From Catellatospora vulcania (GTDB lineage: Bacteria > Actinomycetota > Actinomycetes > Mycobacteriales > Micromonosporaceae), in the NCBI RefSeq assembly GCF_009720385.1, contig NZ_ML769301.1:708911-772910 (forward strand): 64,000 nucleotides of DNA. The letters are read 5' to 3'. The translations under genes and the position numbers were made by a program. Positions 17,720-26,853 of the stretch are shown here, piece by piece (position 1 is the stretch's first letter; every line of letters starts with the position of its first letter). The notes beneath the pieces were generated by a model, which saw nothing but the letters and a program-made list of their open reading frames with translations, made no database searches and was not told the DNA's origin.

Positions 17720-20479
17720 CTACGCGGCGACCTTGTCGGCCACCGGCTCGACCCGGGGCGCCGCGGGACTCGGCGCGCGGTGGCGGATCACGACCTTGAT
17801 GAGTTCCTCGACGACCAGCAGGGTCAGCGCGATCGCGATGGCGGTGCACCACAGCCGCAGGCTGAGGCCCGTGGTGCCGAAGATGCGCTCCAGCGGGTCG
17901 AGCAGGGTGACCACGATGATCCCGAGCAGCGCCAAGCCGTAGCGGCGCAGTTGCGCGCGCCCGGGGATGGCCGACCGGTCGAAGATCGTGCCGTGCTGGT
18001 CGCGCGACAGCAGCCCGGCTACCAGGTGGAACAGTGACAGCGTGGTCAGCAGCATGGTGGCGCCGGCGACCGCCCCGCCGTGCGCGTGCCCGATCTGGTA
18101 CGCCCACAGCGACCCGACCGTCATCACGAAGCCCTGCACGCACAGCCGCACCCAGTTGGCCCTGGACAGCACCGGAGTGCCCACCGGGCGGGGTGGCCGG
18201 CGCATCAGACCGGCGGTCGGCTCGTCGAACCCCAGCGCGATCGCGATCGGGATGTCGATCACCATGTTGATCCACAGGATCTGCAGCGGGTTGAGCGGCG
18301 TGCCCGCGGCGATGTTCAGCAGGCCCGCGCCGATGAAGATCGCGATGTACGCGACCAGCGTCGACATCTGGAACCGCAGGTACTTGAGCAGGTTGTCATA
18401 GAGGCCGCGGCCGTACTCGACGGCCTTGACGATGGTGGCGAAGTTGTCGTCGGTGAGGATCATGACCGCGGCTTCCTTGGACACCTCCGTGCCGGTGATG
18501 CCCATGGCCACCCCGATGTCGGCGGCTTTGAGCGCCGGGGCGTCGTTGACGCCGTCGCCGGTCATCGACACGACGTTGCCGCTGGCCTTGAGCAGGCGCA
18601 CCAGCCGCAGCTTGTCCTCGGGGGCGACCCGGGCGATCACGCCGAGCTGCGGCAGCTGCGCCAGCAGCTCCTCGTCGCTCATCGCCGCGAACTCGGTGCC
18701 GGTGACGGCGCGGCCCTCGATGCCCAGCTCCCTGGCGATGGCCGCGGCGGTGGTCGCGTGGTCGCCGGTGATCATCCGGACCCGGATGCCGGCGCTGCGG
18801 CACTCGGCGATCGCGGCCTTCGCCTCGGGCCGGGGCGGGTCCACGATGCCGACCATGGCCAGCAGCGTGAGGTCGCGTACCTGCTCGATCAGGTTCGCGG
18901 ACGGGTCGAACGACGCCGGGTCGAAGTCGCGCCGGGCGACCACCATGACCCGTTCGCCGGCCGCCGCGATGCGGTCGTTGGCCTCTTCGGCCAGGTGCCG
19001 GTTGGCGTCGGTGACGGCCGTGAGGGTCCCGTCCGGGCTGCGGTACGTCGTGGCGCGGGCGATCAGCACGTCCGGCGCGCCCTTCACGTAGCAGCGGACC
19101 ACCGGCTCGCCGTCGTCGCCGGTCATCCGGTGGAACGTGGCCATGAACTTGTAGTCGGAGTCGAACGGCGCCTCGGCGATGCGGGGGTAGGCGCGGCGGG
19201 TCTCGTCCAGGTCCAGCCCGCCCTTCGCGGCGAGCACGATCAGGGCGCCCTCGGTCGGGTCGCCGATCAGGTTCTCGCCGTCGAGCACGGCGTCCGCGCA
19301 CAGCGCCATCGGCAGCAGGTACGGGTCCAGGTCGAAGCGCTCGCCGCCGACGTGCCTGATCTCGCCGTCGGTGCGGTAGCCCTCGCCGCTGACGGTGAAC
19401 CGGTTCTGCCCGGGGATGGCCAGCTCGCGTGCCGTCATCTTGTTCAGGGTGAGGGTGCCGGTCTTGTCGGAGCAGATCACCGACGTCGAGCCGAGCGTCT
19501 CCACGGCGGGCAGGCGTTTGACGATCGCGTTGCGGCGGGCGATCTCGCGGGTGCCGATGGACAGCAGCGCGGTGACGACCGCGGGCAGGCCGGTCGGGAT
19601 CGCGGCGACGGCCAGCGCGACGCCGGTGATGAACAGGGTGTCGAACGACTCGCCCCGGGCCAGGCCGATGAGCACGACCAGGGCCAGGGCGATGCCCGCG
19701 ATCGTGGCGATGATCTTCGAGAGGCTGTCGAGCTGCTTCTGCAGCGGCGTCTTGTCCTGCTCGGTGCCGGCCAGCAGGTGGGCGATGTGGCCGATCTCGG
19801 TGCCCATGCCGGTGGCGGTCACGATCATCTCGCCGCGGCCGCGGGTGACCGAGGTGTTCATGTACGCCATGCAGACCCGGTCGCCCAGCGGCACGTCCTG
19901 CCCGGCGACCGGGTCCGGGCTCTTGCCGACCGGCAGGCTCTCGCCGGTCAGCGCCGCCTCCTCGATCTCCAGCGTCGCCGCGACGCAGATCCGCCCGTCG
20001 GCGGGCACCAGGTTGCCCGCCTCCATGAGCACGACGTCGCCGGGCACCAGCTGCGCGGCGTCGACCTCGACGGCCTGACCGTCGCGGCGCACCCGGGCCA
20101 CCGTCTTGAGCATCTGGGCCAGCGCCCGCACGCTCTCCTCGGCCTTGGCCTCCTGGCGCAGCCCGACCACCGCGTTGAACACGGTCAGCCCGGCCAGCAC
20201 CAGGGTGGTGCCCCACTCGCGGGTGACCAGCTGGTTGACCACCGCCGCGGCGAGCAGCACGAGCTGCATGAAGTCGCGGTACTGGCGCAGGAACGCCGCG
20301 ACCGCCGACTCCTTCTTCGTGGCGGTCAGCCGGTTCGGCCCGTGCTCGCGTATCCGGTCGGCCGCCTCCGCCGCGGTGAGCCCGCGGTCCACGGTGACCC
20401 CGAACGACTCCGCGACCTCCGGCACCGTCCTGCCGTACCACGGCTCTGCAACGGGCACGGTCTTCTGAGCACCGGTCAC
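17720..20479 (-). CDS. P2-type cation-transporting ATPase
   Basis: The 919-residue pump has the full P-type order: N-terminal cation-ATPase domain, actuator loop LTGESLPVGK, the M4 motif AIPTGLPAVV, phosphorylation loop DKTGTLT (Asp near residue 337), KGAPDVL, MITGDHATTA and TGDGVNDAPALK. The C-terminal membrane bundle is present. The motifs fit the P2 (Ca/Mn or Na/K-like) branch, close to the M. tuberculosis dormancy-regulon pump CtpF (Rv1997). PTGLP replaces the PEGLP seen in SERCA-type pumps, so the transported ion is uncertain. The GTG at 20479 follows an AGAGAGCGAG stretch. Its neighbours also resemble dormancy-regulon proteins. Confidence 0.93.
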   Translation of the reverse strand: MTGAQKTVPVAEPWYGRTVPEVAESFGVTVDRGLTAAEAADRIREHGPNRLTATKKESAVAAFLRQYRDFMQLVLLAAAVVNQLVTREWGTTLVLAGLTVFNAVVGLRQEAKAEESVRALAQMLKTVARVRRDGQAVEVDAAQLVPGDVVLMEAGNLVPADGRICVAATLEIEEAALTGESLPVGKSPDPVAGQDVPLGDRVCMAYMNTSVTRGRGEMIVTATGMGTEIGHIAHLLAGTEQDKTPLQKQLDSLSKIIATIAGIALALVVLIGLARGESFDTLFITGVALAVAAIPTGLPAVVTALLSIGTREIARRNAIVKRLPAVETLGSTSVICSDKTGTLTLNKMTARELAIPGQNRFTVSGEGYRTDGEIRHVGGERFDLDPYLLPMALCADAVLDGENLIGDPTEGALIVLAAKGGLDLDETRRAYPRIAEAPFDSDYKFMATFHRMTGDDGEPVVRCYVKGAPDVLIARATTYRSPDGTLTAVTDANRHLAEEANDRIAAAGERVMVVARRDFDPASFDPSANLIEQVRDLTLLAMVGIVDPPRPEAKAAIAECRSAGIRVRMITGDHATTAAAIARELGIEGRAVTGTEFAAMSDEELLAQLPQLGVIARVAPEDKLRLVRLLKASGNVVSMTGDGVNDAPALKAADIGVAMGITGTEVSKEAAVMILTDDNFATIVKAVEYGRGLYDNLLKYLRFQMSTLVAYIAIFIGAGLLNIAAGTPLNPLQILWINMVIDIPIAIALGFDEPTAGLMRRPPRPVGTPVLSRANWVRLCVQGFVMTVGSLWAYQIGHAHGGAVAGATMLLTTLSLFHLVAGLLSRDQHGTIFDRSAIPGRAQLRRYGLALLGIIVVTLLDPLERIFGTTGLSLRLWCTAIAIALTLLVVEELIKVVIRHRAPSPAAPRVEPVADKVAA

Positions 20480-20546
20480 GGTGACTCGCTCTCTCGCATG
20501 GGCGCACCCGCCGGACCCGGCGCGTGCACCCGGGCCGGGCCGGCGG

Positions 20547-20897
20547 TCAGCCGGCCAGGATCGCGGCCTTCTGCTGCTCGAACTCAGCGTCGGACAGCAC
20601 GCCCGAGGCCTTGAGATCGGCGAGCGTCTTCAGCTGCGCGAGCTTGGCGTCCATCCCGCCCCCGGCGGGCGCCTGCGGCGCGGCCTGCTGCTGATACGCC
20701 TGCTGCTGGGCCAGCTGCTGCTGGTAAGCCTGCTGCTGCTGGTACGCGGCCTGATCGGCGTACGCCTGCTGCTGCGCCGCCTGCTCGTCCTCCTGGCTCG
20801 CCCACCGGCCGGCCTGCCGCCGCGACACGCGGTTGGACACCGCCGTCGCCGTGCCGGCCACCACCGCCGTGCGCGCGACCCCTCGAAGCAGTCCCAT
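20547..20897 (-). CDS. SHOCT-domain protein with Gln-rich linker
   Basis: The 116-residue protein has three parts: an Ala/Val/Thr/Arg N-terminus, a low-complexity Gln/Ala/Tyr linker (repeats of AYQQQ, about residues 40-75), and a C-terminal SHOCT helix pair (LKTLADLKASGVLSDAEFEQ). SHOCT modules are thought to mediate oligomerisation or membrane-associated assembly. The ATG at 20897 is chosen because GGGGGA lies 5 bases upstream. It sits between the P-type ATPase and the DUF6325 gene, both leftward. Confidence 0.85.
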   Translation of the reverse strand: MGLLRGVARTAVVAGTATAVSNRVSRRQAGRWASQEDEQAAQQQAYADQAAYQQQQAYQQQLAQQQAYQQQAAPQAPAGGGMDAKLAQLKTLADLKASGVLSDAEFEQQKAAILAG

Positions 20898-20922
20898 GGT
20901 CATCCCCCGTTTCGGTAATGCG

Positions 20923-21372
20923 CTAAGCGCCGGACTCCGCCGCGGCCAGCAGCGCCTGCACCGGGATCCGGCCGCTGGCGACCATCTGCGCCCCGCCGCG
21001 GCGCCACGCCCTGGCCAGCGGCGCCGCCCAGGTGTTCTCGTAGAGGATCAGGCCGGCCGAGTTGCCCGGCTCGATCGCGTTGGCCGCCTCGTTCAGGTCG
21101 TCCCGGTCGAGCAGCCCGGACGCCGCGCCCTGGAACACCGCGAACTCGCGTGCGCCGGTGGCGTCCATGTCCTCGACGGCCACGGCGGTGACCGTGCCGT
21201 CGGTGTCCTTGCGGATGAAGGCGAGGTCGAGGATGCGGATGACGCCGCGATCCACCAGGTCCAGCAGCAGCGGGATGCCCTCGCCGGTCATCTTGTTGCC
21301 CGGGAACTCGATCACCACGTAGTCGATCGGGCCCATTTCCTCGAACTCGCTCACGTCATCGGTCTGGCTCAT
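20923..21372 (-). CDS. DUF6325-type (DUF1269-like) protein
   Basis: The 149-residue protein has the core GPIDYVVIEFPGNKMTGEG, then LLDLVDRGVIRILDLAFIRKD, typical of DUF6325/DUF1269 proteins. They are small acidic cytoplasmic proteins of unknown function, often found beside SHOCT-domain genes as here. The ATG at 21372 follows GGGAGG; the open frame extends 31 codons further upstream but lacks a ribosome site there. A long inverted repeat lies 40 bases before the start. Confidence 0.83.
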   Translation of the reverse strand: MSQTDDVSEFEEMGPIDYVVIEFPGNKMTGEGIPLLLDLVDRGVIRILDLAFIRKDTDGTVTAVAVEDMDATGAREFAVFQGAASGLLDRDDLNEAANAIEPGNSAGLILYENTWAAPLARAWRRGGAQMVASGRIPVQALLAAAESGA

Positions 21373-21411
21373 GTCATGCCTCCCAAGCAGCGTTGTGACC
21401 GCCCGCCCCGC

Positions 21412-21438
21412 GCCCGTGCCTGCATCGTAGGCACGGGC
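21412..21438. promoter_or_regulatory. Inverted repeat upstream of DUF6325 gene
   Basis: GCCCGTGCCT and AGGCACGGGC are perfect 10-base arms around a 7-base loop. The repeat lies between the DUF6325 start (21372) and the converging-side end of the next gene (21503). It could be a terminator for the upstream leftward gene or an operator for the DUF6325 promoter. Confidence 0.5.
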
Positions 21439-21502
21439 CGGGTCGCGGCGAGCGTGAATCGGCAAGGCGGCCGACCGTCCCGGCGGTGGCCGACCGCCCC
21501 GG

Positions 21503-23599
21503 TCATACCGTCGCCGCGGATCGCTTCCGCTTGGCGGCGGTGCCGAGTTCGGGACGTCCCCGGCCCTGGCGGTCGGTGTGCAGCAGCCCGCGGCCGAACG
21601 CGTCGACCCGGCCCCAGCGGCCCGGGATGCCCAGCAGTTCGATCTGGCCGATGCCCATGGGCAGCGCCGCGTCGACGACCAGGCTGTCCTCCAGCGGCTG
21701 CAGGCCCAGCATGGTCCGCAGCAGCAGCAGGGGAGCGCCCGTCGACCAGGCCTGCGGGCTGCACGCCGTCGGATACTGCACCGGGTACTTGGTCGCCTCG
21801 CGCGGGTAGCCGCCGAACGCCTCCGGCAGGCGGCCGTCGAAGTACTCGGCCGCGTCGAGGATGCCGGCGGCGATCTGCGCCGCCTCCTTCTTGAAGCCGT
21901 AGCGGCGCAGGCCCCAGGCGATGAACGAGCAGTCGAACGGCCACACCGTGCCGACGTGGTAGCCGATCGGGTTGTACCGCTTCTCGCCCAGGGCCAGGGT
22001 GCGCACGCCCCACCCGGAGAACAGCCGGGGCCCCATCAGGTGCCGGGCCACCGCGCGGGCGCGCGACTGCGGGACGATGCCGCTCCACAGTAGGTGGCCG
22101 ATGTTCGAGGTCAGCACGTCGACCTGCTTGCCCTCGGTGTCCAGCGCCAGCGCGTAGTACTCGCCGTCGGCGACCCAGTAGTCCTTGTTGAACCGGCGCT
22201 TGAGGTCCGCGGCCTGCTTCTCCAGCTTGTTCGCGTAGTCGGGGTCCTTCCATACCAACCGCGCCAGGCGCGCCCCGCGCATCCGGGCGTCGTAGGCGTA
22301 GCCCTGCAGCTCGCAGGTGGCGCGCGGGAAACCGGGCAGGCTGCCGTCGGAGTAGGAGATGGAGTCCCAGGAGTCCTTCCAGCACTGGTTCTCCAGGCCC
22401 GACTTCTCGTTGCGCCGCTGGTACCAGACGTAGCCGTTGCCGAGCAGGTCGGCGTACTCGTCGACCCAGCGCAGCGCGGCGCGGGCCTCCAGTTCCAGGT
22501 CGCGTACCAACGCCTTGTCGCCGGTCCAGCGCTCGTACTCGTCGAGCAGCACCACGAACAGCGCGGTGGCGTCGGCGTTGCCGTAGTACGGGCTGTGCGG
22601 CTGCTCCTGGAACGCCGCCGACTCGCCGTAGCGGATCTCGTGCAGGATCCGGCCCGGGTCCTCGTCGCGGAAGTCGTCGAACCGGCTGCCCTGGCGGGCC
22701 GCCAGCTCCCGCAGCGTGGTGGCGGCGAGTTCCGGCGCGAACGGCAGTGCCTGCAGGCTGGTGAAGATGCTGTCCCGGCCGAACATGGTCATGAACCAGG
22801 GCAGGCCAGCGGCGGGCAGGCTGCGCCCGGCCGAGGTCAGCGGGGAGAAGCGCAGCGCCGCCAGGTCGATCAGGCTGCGCCGGTAGGTGCGCCGCAGCGG
22901 TTCCCACTCGCACTCCAGTTTCGGTGCGCCCTCCAGCCAGCGGTCCAGGTCCTCGCCCATGTCCTCGGCCGCCTTGGGGCCGCCGAGCCGGGTGCGCTTG
23001 CCGTCGCGGCCGATGAGGATCGGCGTGACGTGCAGCTCACACGTCCAGGGCACCTGAGGTTCGACCCGGATCTTGTAGGTGAGGCCGTGCTTGTCCATCT
23101 TCGCGCGCGGTTCTGAGGTGATCTCCGTGGCGCGGTGGAAGGTGTCGCGTCGATAGCCGAAGACCAGCCGGTCGCGCTCGACGCTGTGGTACAGCTCGCC
23201 CTTCTTGCCTTCGTTGTTCTTGACGTCGAACAGGTCGGAGAAGTCGCTGCCCGCCTCCATGTGCACGGTCAGCTCGACGGCCTTCTCGCCGTGATTGAGC
23301 ACCGCCAGCCGCTCTTTGAAGCCGTCGGTGACCGTGCGCTGCCGCATCACGGACAGTTGTGCGTCGATGTACACGGTGCCGCCGCCGGGGGCGAGGAAGA
23401 ACCTGGTCTCGAAGTACTGCAGGTCGTCGACGGACAGGGTGCCCAGCCGCTGGCCGTCGACGGTCAGCACCCAGGTCGACAGGAACCGGGTGTCCCAGGC
23501 GAACAGCCCGGACGGGTCGGTGCGGGACGCCTCGATGTCGCCCCGGTCGTCGCTGACGACGAAGGTGTTGCCGTTGAGGATGCGCACCTGTTCAGCCAC
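21503..23599 (-). CDS. Amylo-alpha-1,6-glucosidase-like glycosidase
   Basis: The 698-residue protein has an N-terminal glycogen-debranching-like beta domain (VVSDDRGDIEASRTDPSGLF, FLAPGGGTVYID) and a C-terminal six-hairpin (alpha/alpha)6 catalytic domain. The latter shows PWFMTMFGRDSIFTS, GRILHEIRYGE, YYGNADATALFV and GTVWPFDCSFIAWGLRRY. It should trim alpha-1,6-linked glucose or related storage or osmolyte sugars in the cytoplasm; no signal peptide is seen. Its start overlaps the end of the SCP2 gene by 8 bp, implying coupling. The basic tail AAKRKRSA is unusual for an enzyme. Confidence 0.87.
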   Translation of the reverse strand: MAEQVRILNGNTFVVSDDRGDIEASRTDPSGLFAWDTRFLSTWVLTVDGQRLGTLSVDDLQYFETRFFLAPGGGTVYIDAQLSVMRQRTVTDGFKERLAVLNHGEKAVELTVHMEAGSDFSDLFDVKNNEGKKGELYHSVERDRLVFGYRRDTFHRATEITSEPRAKMDKHGLTYKIRVEPQVPWTCELHVTPILIGRDGKRTRLGGPKAAEDMGEDLDRWLEGAPKLECEWEPLRRTYRRSLIDLAALRFSPLTSAGRSLPAAGLPWFMTMFGRDSIFTSLQALPFAPELAATTLRELAARQGSRFDDFRDEDPGRILHEIRYGESAAFQEQPHSPYYGNADATALFVVLLDEYERWTGDKALVRDLELEARAALRWVDEYADLLGNGYVWYQRRNEKSGLENQCWKDSWDSISYSDGSLPGFPRATCELQGYAYDARMRGARLARLVWKDPDYANKLEKQAADLKRRFNKDYWVADGEYYALALDTEGKQVDVLTSNIGHLLWSGIVPQSRARAVARHLMGPRLFSGWGVRTLALGEKRYNPIGYHVGTVWPFDCSFIAWGLRRYGFKKEAAQIAAGILDAAEYFDGRLPEAFGGYPREATKYPVQYPTACSPQAWSTGAPLLLLRTMLGLQPLEDSLVVDAALPMGIGQIELLGIPGRWGRVDAFGRGLLHTDRQGRGRPELGTAAKRKRSAATV

Positions 23600-23954
23600 G
23601 GCCGACCGCCGAAGGGTGGGTGCTGCGCATCGGGCCGGTGAAGACGCGCTGGAAGAGCAGCAGCAGCTCCGGGTCGCCGCCGGCTTCGAGCGCTCCGCGC
23701 AGCAGCGCCGCGAACGCGTTGTCCTTGCCGGTGACGATGTTCTCGAACACGTCGGTGTCGGCCTCGACCGAGCAGTCGGCCTTCTGGTTGCGCCGCGACA
23801 CGGCGAACGTGCCGTGGTCGATCGTCACGAACCAGCGCTGGACCTTGCCTTTCGCGCCGATGTCGAACCGGATACTGCCTGAGCTGCGCCTTAGTAACGG
23901 CTCCTCGCCGCGTTGGGCGAGGTCGGCGAAGAACTGGTCGGTCGCCGTGGGCAT
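23592..23954 (-). CDS. SCP2 sterol-binding-domain protein
   Basis: The 120-residue protein is a single SCP2 domain: a helix FFADLAQRGEEPLL, then GSIRFDIG, WFVTIDHGTFAVSRR, CSVEADTDVFENIVTGKDN and a C-terminal helix. These domains bind lipids or hydrophobic ligands. The ATG at 23954 is chosen because AAGGAG lies nine bases upstream; the ATG at 23963 touches that site. The open frame then overlaps the glycosidase gene. Its partnership with a glycosidase is not explained by known biochemistry. Confidence 0.85.
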   Translation of the reverse strand: MPTATDQFFADLAQRGEEPLLRRSSGSIRFDIGAKGKVQRWFVTIDHGTFAVSRRNQKADCSVEADTDVFENIVTGKDNAFAALLRGALEAGGDPELLLLFQRVFTGPMRSTHPSAVGRG

Positions 23955-24094
23955 GTGCACCATCTCCTTGGGAGGGGCGGGTCCCGGGCGCGGCGGAGAG
24001 CGAAGGTCGCCACGGTCTCATCAGGTCGCGGAGGACCGTGCGGACCCGTAGGTATGTGTTCTGAGCGTAGCCGCGACGCACCTTTCGGGAGGTT

Positions 24095-25321
24095 TTATCG
24101 CGTATTCAGCTTCGGTGGGACTGTCGCGTCCACCGGCGGCCGGCGGTTGCGCTGGGTCCACGTGTAGGCGAGCGCGGCCAGCGCCACCAAGGCGAGCAGC
24201 AGCAATCCGATGGTGTAACGGCCGGTGGCGCCGTAGACGGCGCCCATCACCAGGGGCGGCACGAACCCGCCGAGCCCGCCCATCGCACCGACGATGCCGG
24301 TCACCGCACCCACCTTCGGCCGCGGCACCACCTGTGCGAGCAGCGAGAACACCGCACCTGCCCCGGCGCCCAGCATGGCCGCCATGATCAGGAACGTGAT
24401 CGTCGCCCACGGGTACAGCGGCGGGGCGAACGACTGCCAGGCCGCCATCACGGCCAGCACGGCCAGGCAGCAGGCCAGCACCTTGGCACCCCCGACCCGG
24501 TCGGACAGCCAGCCGCCGGGCGGCCGGAACAGCACCGCGACGAGCGTGAACCCGGCCGCCTTGAGCGCGGCGTCGCCCTGCTCCAGGCCGTACTGGCTCT
24601 GCAGGTAGGTGACCAGGTAGACGGCGAAGGAGACGTACCCGCCGAAGGTGACCGCGTACAGCGCGGACAGCGGCCAGGTCATCGGCTGGCGGGCGGCCTC
24701 GGTGAAGCGGTGGGAGAACGGCTCGGCAGGCACCGTGCGGCCGGGCGGCTCGCGCAGCACCAGCCAGGCGACGACGCCGTAGACCGCCAGCACCACCGCG
24801 CACAGGTAGAACTGGGCGTTGGGCCCGATCTCGCGCATCGGCTTGGTCAGCAGCGCGGCGATGGCGGTCCCGCCCATGCCCATGCCGATGACACCGAGCG
24901 CCAGGCCGCGTTTCGACGGCGGGAACCAGCCGTTGCCGTGCGGGATCGCCGCCGCGAACGGGGTGCCGCCGATGCCCAGGAAGAACCCGACGACCAGCAT
25001 CGCCAAGTACGAGCCGCCGGCCACGGTCAGCGCGAGCACGGGCAGGATGGTCAGGAAGGCGATCGCGGGCAGCATGACCCGTGCCCCGAGCACATCGGTG
25101 AGCGCGCCGACCGGGATCCGGCCCAGCGAGCCGACCAGCACCGGCACCGCGACCAGGATGGACTGCTGCACCGAGGACAGCCCGAGCTGCTGCTTGTAGA
25201 TTGCCGACAGCGGCGAGATCAGCCCCCACGCCCACGCGGTGAGCAGGAAGCCCAGCGCGGCGAGGATCAGGTTGACGTACGCCCCCCGCGGCACTCGCTC
25301 CGTGGCGGCCGGGGCGCTCAC
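24095..25321 (-). CDS. narK: NarK-family nitrate/nitrite transporter
   Basis: The 408-residue MFS protein has 12 predicted membrane segments. The nitrate-porter signatures are ALGVIGMGMGGTAIAALL and GAMGGLGGFVPPLVMG, the latter being the second nitrate signature. GIGGTPFAAAIPHGNGWFPP and an Arg-containing GRIPVGALTDVLGAR motif also fit. It should exchange nitrate for nitrite or import nitrate. The GTG start overlaps the stop of the small membrane gene upstream in GTGA. As last gene of the nitrate-type operon it supplies the substrate for the molybdoenzyme. Confidence 0.9.
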   Translation of the reverse strand: MSAPAATERVPRGAYVNLILAALGFLLTAWAWGLISPLSAIYKQQLGLSSVQQSILVAVPVLVGSLGRIPVGALTDVLGARVMLPAIAFLTILPVLALTVAGGSYLAMLVVGFFLGIGGTPFAAAIPHGNGWFPPSKRGLALGVIGMGMGGTAIAALLTKPMREIGPNAQFYLCAVVLAVYGVVAWLVLREPPGRTVPAEPFSHRFTEAARQPMTWPLSALYAVTFGGYVSFAVYLVTYLQSQYGLEQGDAALKAAGFTLVAVLFRPPGGWLSDRVGGAKVLACCLAVLAVMAAWQSFAPPLYPWATITFLIMAAMLGAGAGAVFSLLAQVVPRPKVGAVTGIVGAMGGLGGFVPPLVMGAVYGATGRYTIGLLLLALVALAALAYTWTQRNRRPPVDATVPPKLNTR

Positions 25322-25620
25322 CGGTCGCGCCGTTCGCCCAGGCGCCATGCCCACAGCGCGACGAGGAACGAGGCGACTCCGAACGCGGCCGCCCACCAGG
25401 CGACCGTCGTCTGGCCCTGCATCCACGCGTTGAGCCCGACTCCGATCGCCCAGAGCTGGCCGACCAGGATGGACAGCACCAGCGCGAGCCGCCCGGACAG
25501 CATCGAGGAGCGTTCCGGGTCGGTCTCGCCACCCGCGCCGGGTCCCGGGCCGGTGCTGCGCACCCGCGGGTCGCCGTACCCGCTGGTGGATTTGATCTGC
25601 GGGTAGCGCGCGTCGGTCAT
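25318..25620 (-). CDS. Small two-helix membrane protein of the nitrate operon
   Basis: The 100-residue protein has a soluble, Gly/Pro-rich N-terminus (about 40 residues) and two hydrophobic helices (roughly 44-62 and 70-92), ending in RLGERRDR. I do not recognise a named family. Start and stop both overlap neighbours by four bases (ATGA with the Rieske gene, GTGA with narK), so it is clearly part of the operon. A role as a membrane assembly factor or anchor is inference. Confidence 0.75.
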   Translation of the reverse strand: MTDARYPQIKSTSGYGDPRVRSTGPGPGAGGETDPERSSMLSGRLALVLSILVGQLWAIGVGLNAWMQGQTTVAWWAAAFGVASFLVALWAWRLGERRDR

Positions 25621-26147
25621 GACTGCTCCTGTTCGCCTGACAGCGCGGTGCCCACGGCCCAGATGCCGCCGTCGCGCTCCTCCAGCAGCACCCGGGGCAG
25701 GGGTCGCGGCGGCGGCCCGGCGGTCACCGCGCCGGTGCGCGGGTCGAACACGCCCTCGTGGCAGGGGCAGTACAGCTCGCCCTGCTCGCCGCGGTCGGCC
25801 CGCCACAGCACCCCGCAGGCCAGGTGCGTGCAGATCGACGAGTACGCGACCAGCGTCCCGTCGGCCATCCGCAGCGCGACGGCCCGGTCCTCCTCGCCGG
25901 GGTAGCTGAACGCCACCGACCGGCCCGGCGGCAACTGCTCGGCGACCAGCTTCGGCGGGGCTGCACCCTCGCCGTGCCGGTGGAAGATCCCCGAAGCGAC
26001 CGCGATGCCGCCCGCCGCCAGGCCGCCGGACATCGTGACGGCCAGGCGCAGGTAGTCGCGGCGGCTGGTCAGCGAGTCCGCCGCGATGCGCTCCCGCAGC
26101 GCCGCGACCTCCTGTTCGGTGTGCGGGGCCCGCTCATCGACGCTCAC
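25617..26147 (-). CDS. Rieske 2Fe-2S protein with Tat-type signal
   Basis: The 176-residue protein begins with a Tat-like SRRDYLRLA motif (residues 28-36) and a hydrophobic stretch (39-55). A Rieske domain follows: C106-x-H108 and C127-x2-H130 bind the cluster, while C111 and C129 are placed to form the stabilising disulfide. It should be an electron carrier on the outer membrane face. In this operon it probably links the quinol-oxidising membrane subunit to another partner. The GTG at 26147 follows AAAGG. It overlaps the next gene in ATGA. Confidence 0.9.
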   Translation of the reverse strand: MSVDERAPHTEQEVAALRERIAADSLTSRRDYLRLAVTMSGGLAAGGIAVASGIFHRHGEGAAPPKLVAEQLPPGRSVAFSYPGEEDRAVALRMADGTLVAYSSICTHLACGVLWRADRGEQGELYCPCHEGVFDPRTGAVTAGPPPRPLPRVLLEERDGGIWAVGTALSGEQEQS

Positions 26148-26202
26148 AGTGCCGGCCTTTCGTTCGCGACTGCGGGGCTCCGCTGCGCTGTGCTCCTCGC
26201 GC
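26148..26202. repeat. Intergenic element with GC-skewed repeat
   Basis: Within an otherwise overlapping operon this 55-base gap stands out. It contains GCGACTGCGGGGCTCCGC and TCCTCGCGCTCACAGTG; the CGCTCACAGTG part also occurs at 26140-26150. It may be a dispersed repeat inserted between the Fe-S and Rieske genes. Confidence 0.4.
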
Positions 26203-26853
26203 TCACAGTGGCTCCCCGAGCACGTTGTCCGCCGACGGCTCCAGGTGCCCGGCCGGTTGCGGGCTGCCGGTGACCCGCGCGTGCTCGCCGGCTCCGCCGG
26301 GCAGCGGCTGATCCGGCCGTCCCTTGGGGACCACCATCGCCACGCCCGTGGAGATGATCGACCCGTCGAAGTCGAATGTGCTGGCGACTTCGACGCCGGG
26401 CCGCTCGGCGCGCAGCTCTTCGAGGGTGCCGTAGAAGATGGAACCGGTCGGGCACACCGTGGCGCACATCGGGGCCAGCCCGTACGACGTCCGGTCGTAG
26501 CACAGGTTGCACTTGAACTGGAGCTTCGCTTCCAGGTCGATCTTCGGCACGCCCATCGGGCAGGCGTTGACGCAGTTGCCGCAGCCGATGCAGCGGCTCT
26601 TGTCCGCGTCGTGCACCACCCCGTCCGGGGTGACCAGGATGGCCTCGGCCGGGCACACCTGCGCGCACGGCGCGACGGGATCCTCGCAGTGCATGCACAC
26701 CGTCGGGCTGGACGCGACGCTGCCGCCCTGGTCCAGATAGTCCAGATGGATCATCGACTTGCCGCGGTGCGAGTCGCACTCCCGGCACGCCGACACGCAG
26801 GCCTGGCAGCCGATGCAGCGGCCCGGATCGATCACGATGGTGCGTCCCATCAT
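26203..26853 (-). CDS. Four-cluster 4Fe-4S ferredoxin-type subunit
   Basis: The 216-residue protein contains CIGCQACVSACREC, CMHCEDPVAPCAQVCP, CIGCGNCVNACPMGVP and CNLCYDR...CATVCP sets, as in the electron-transfer (NrfC/DmsB/HybA-like) subunits of molybdoenzymes. About 16 Cys can hold four [4Fe-4S] clusters. It should carry electrons between the membrane subunit and the molybdopterin protein. No Tat signal is present, so it would act in the cytoplasm unless co-exported. Its ATG overlaps the stop of the molybdopterin gene (ATGA). Confidence 0.92.
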   Translation of the reverse strand: MMGRTIVIDPGRCIGCQACVSACRECDSHRGKSMIHLDYLDQGGSVASSPTVCMHCEDPVAPCAQVCPAEAILVTPDGVVHDADKSRCIGCGNCVNACPMGVPKIDLEAKLQFKCNLCYDRTSYGLAPMCATVCPTGSIFYGTLEELRAERPGVEVASTFDFDGSIISTGVAMVVPKGRPDQPLPGGAGEHARVTGSPQPAGHLEPSADNVLGEPL

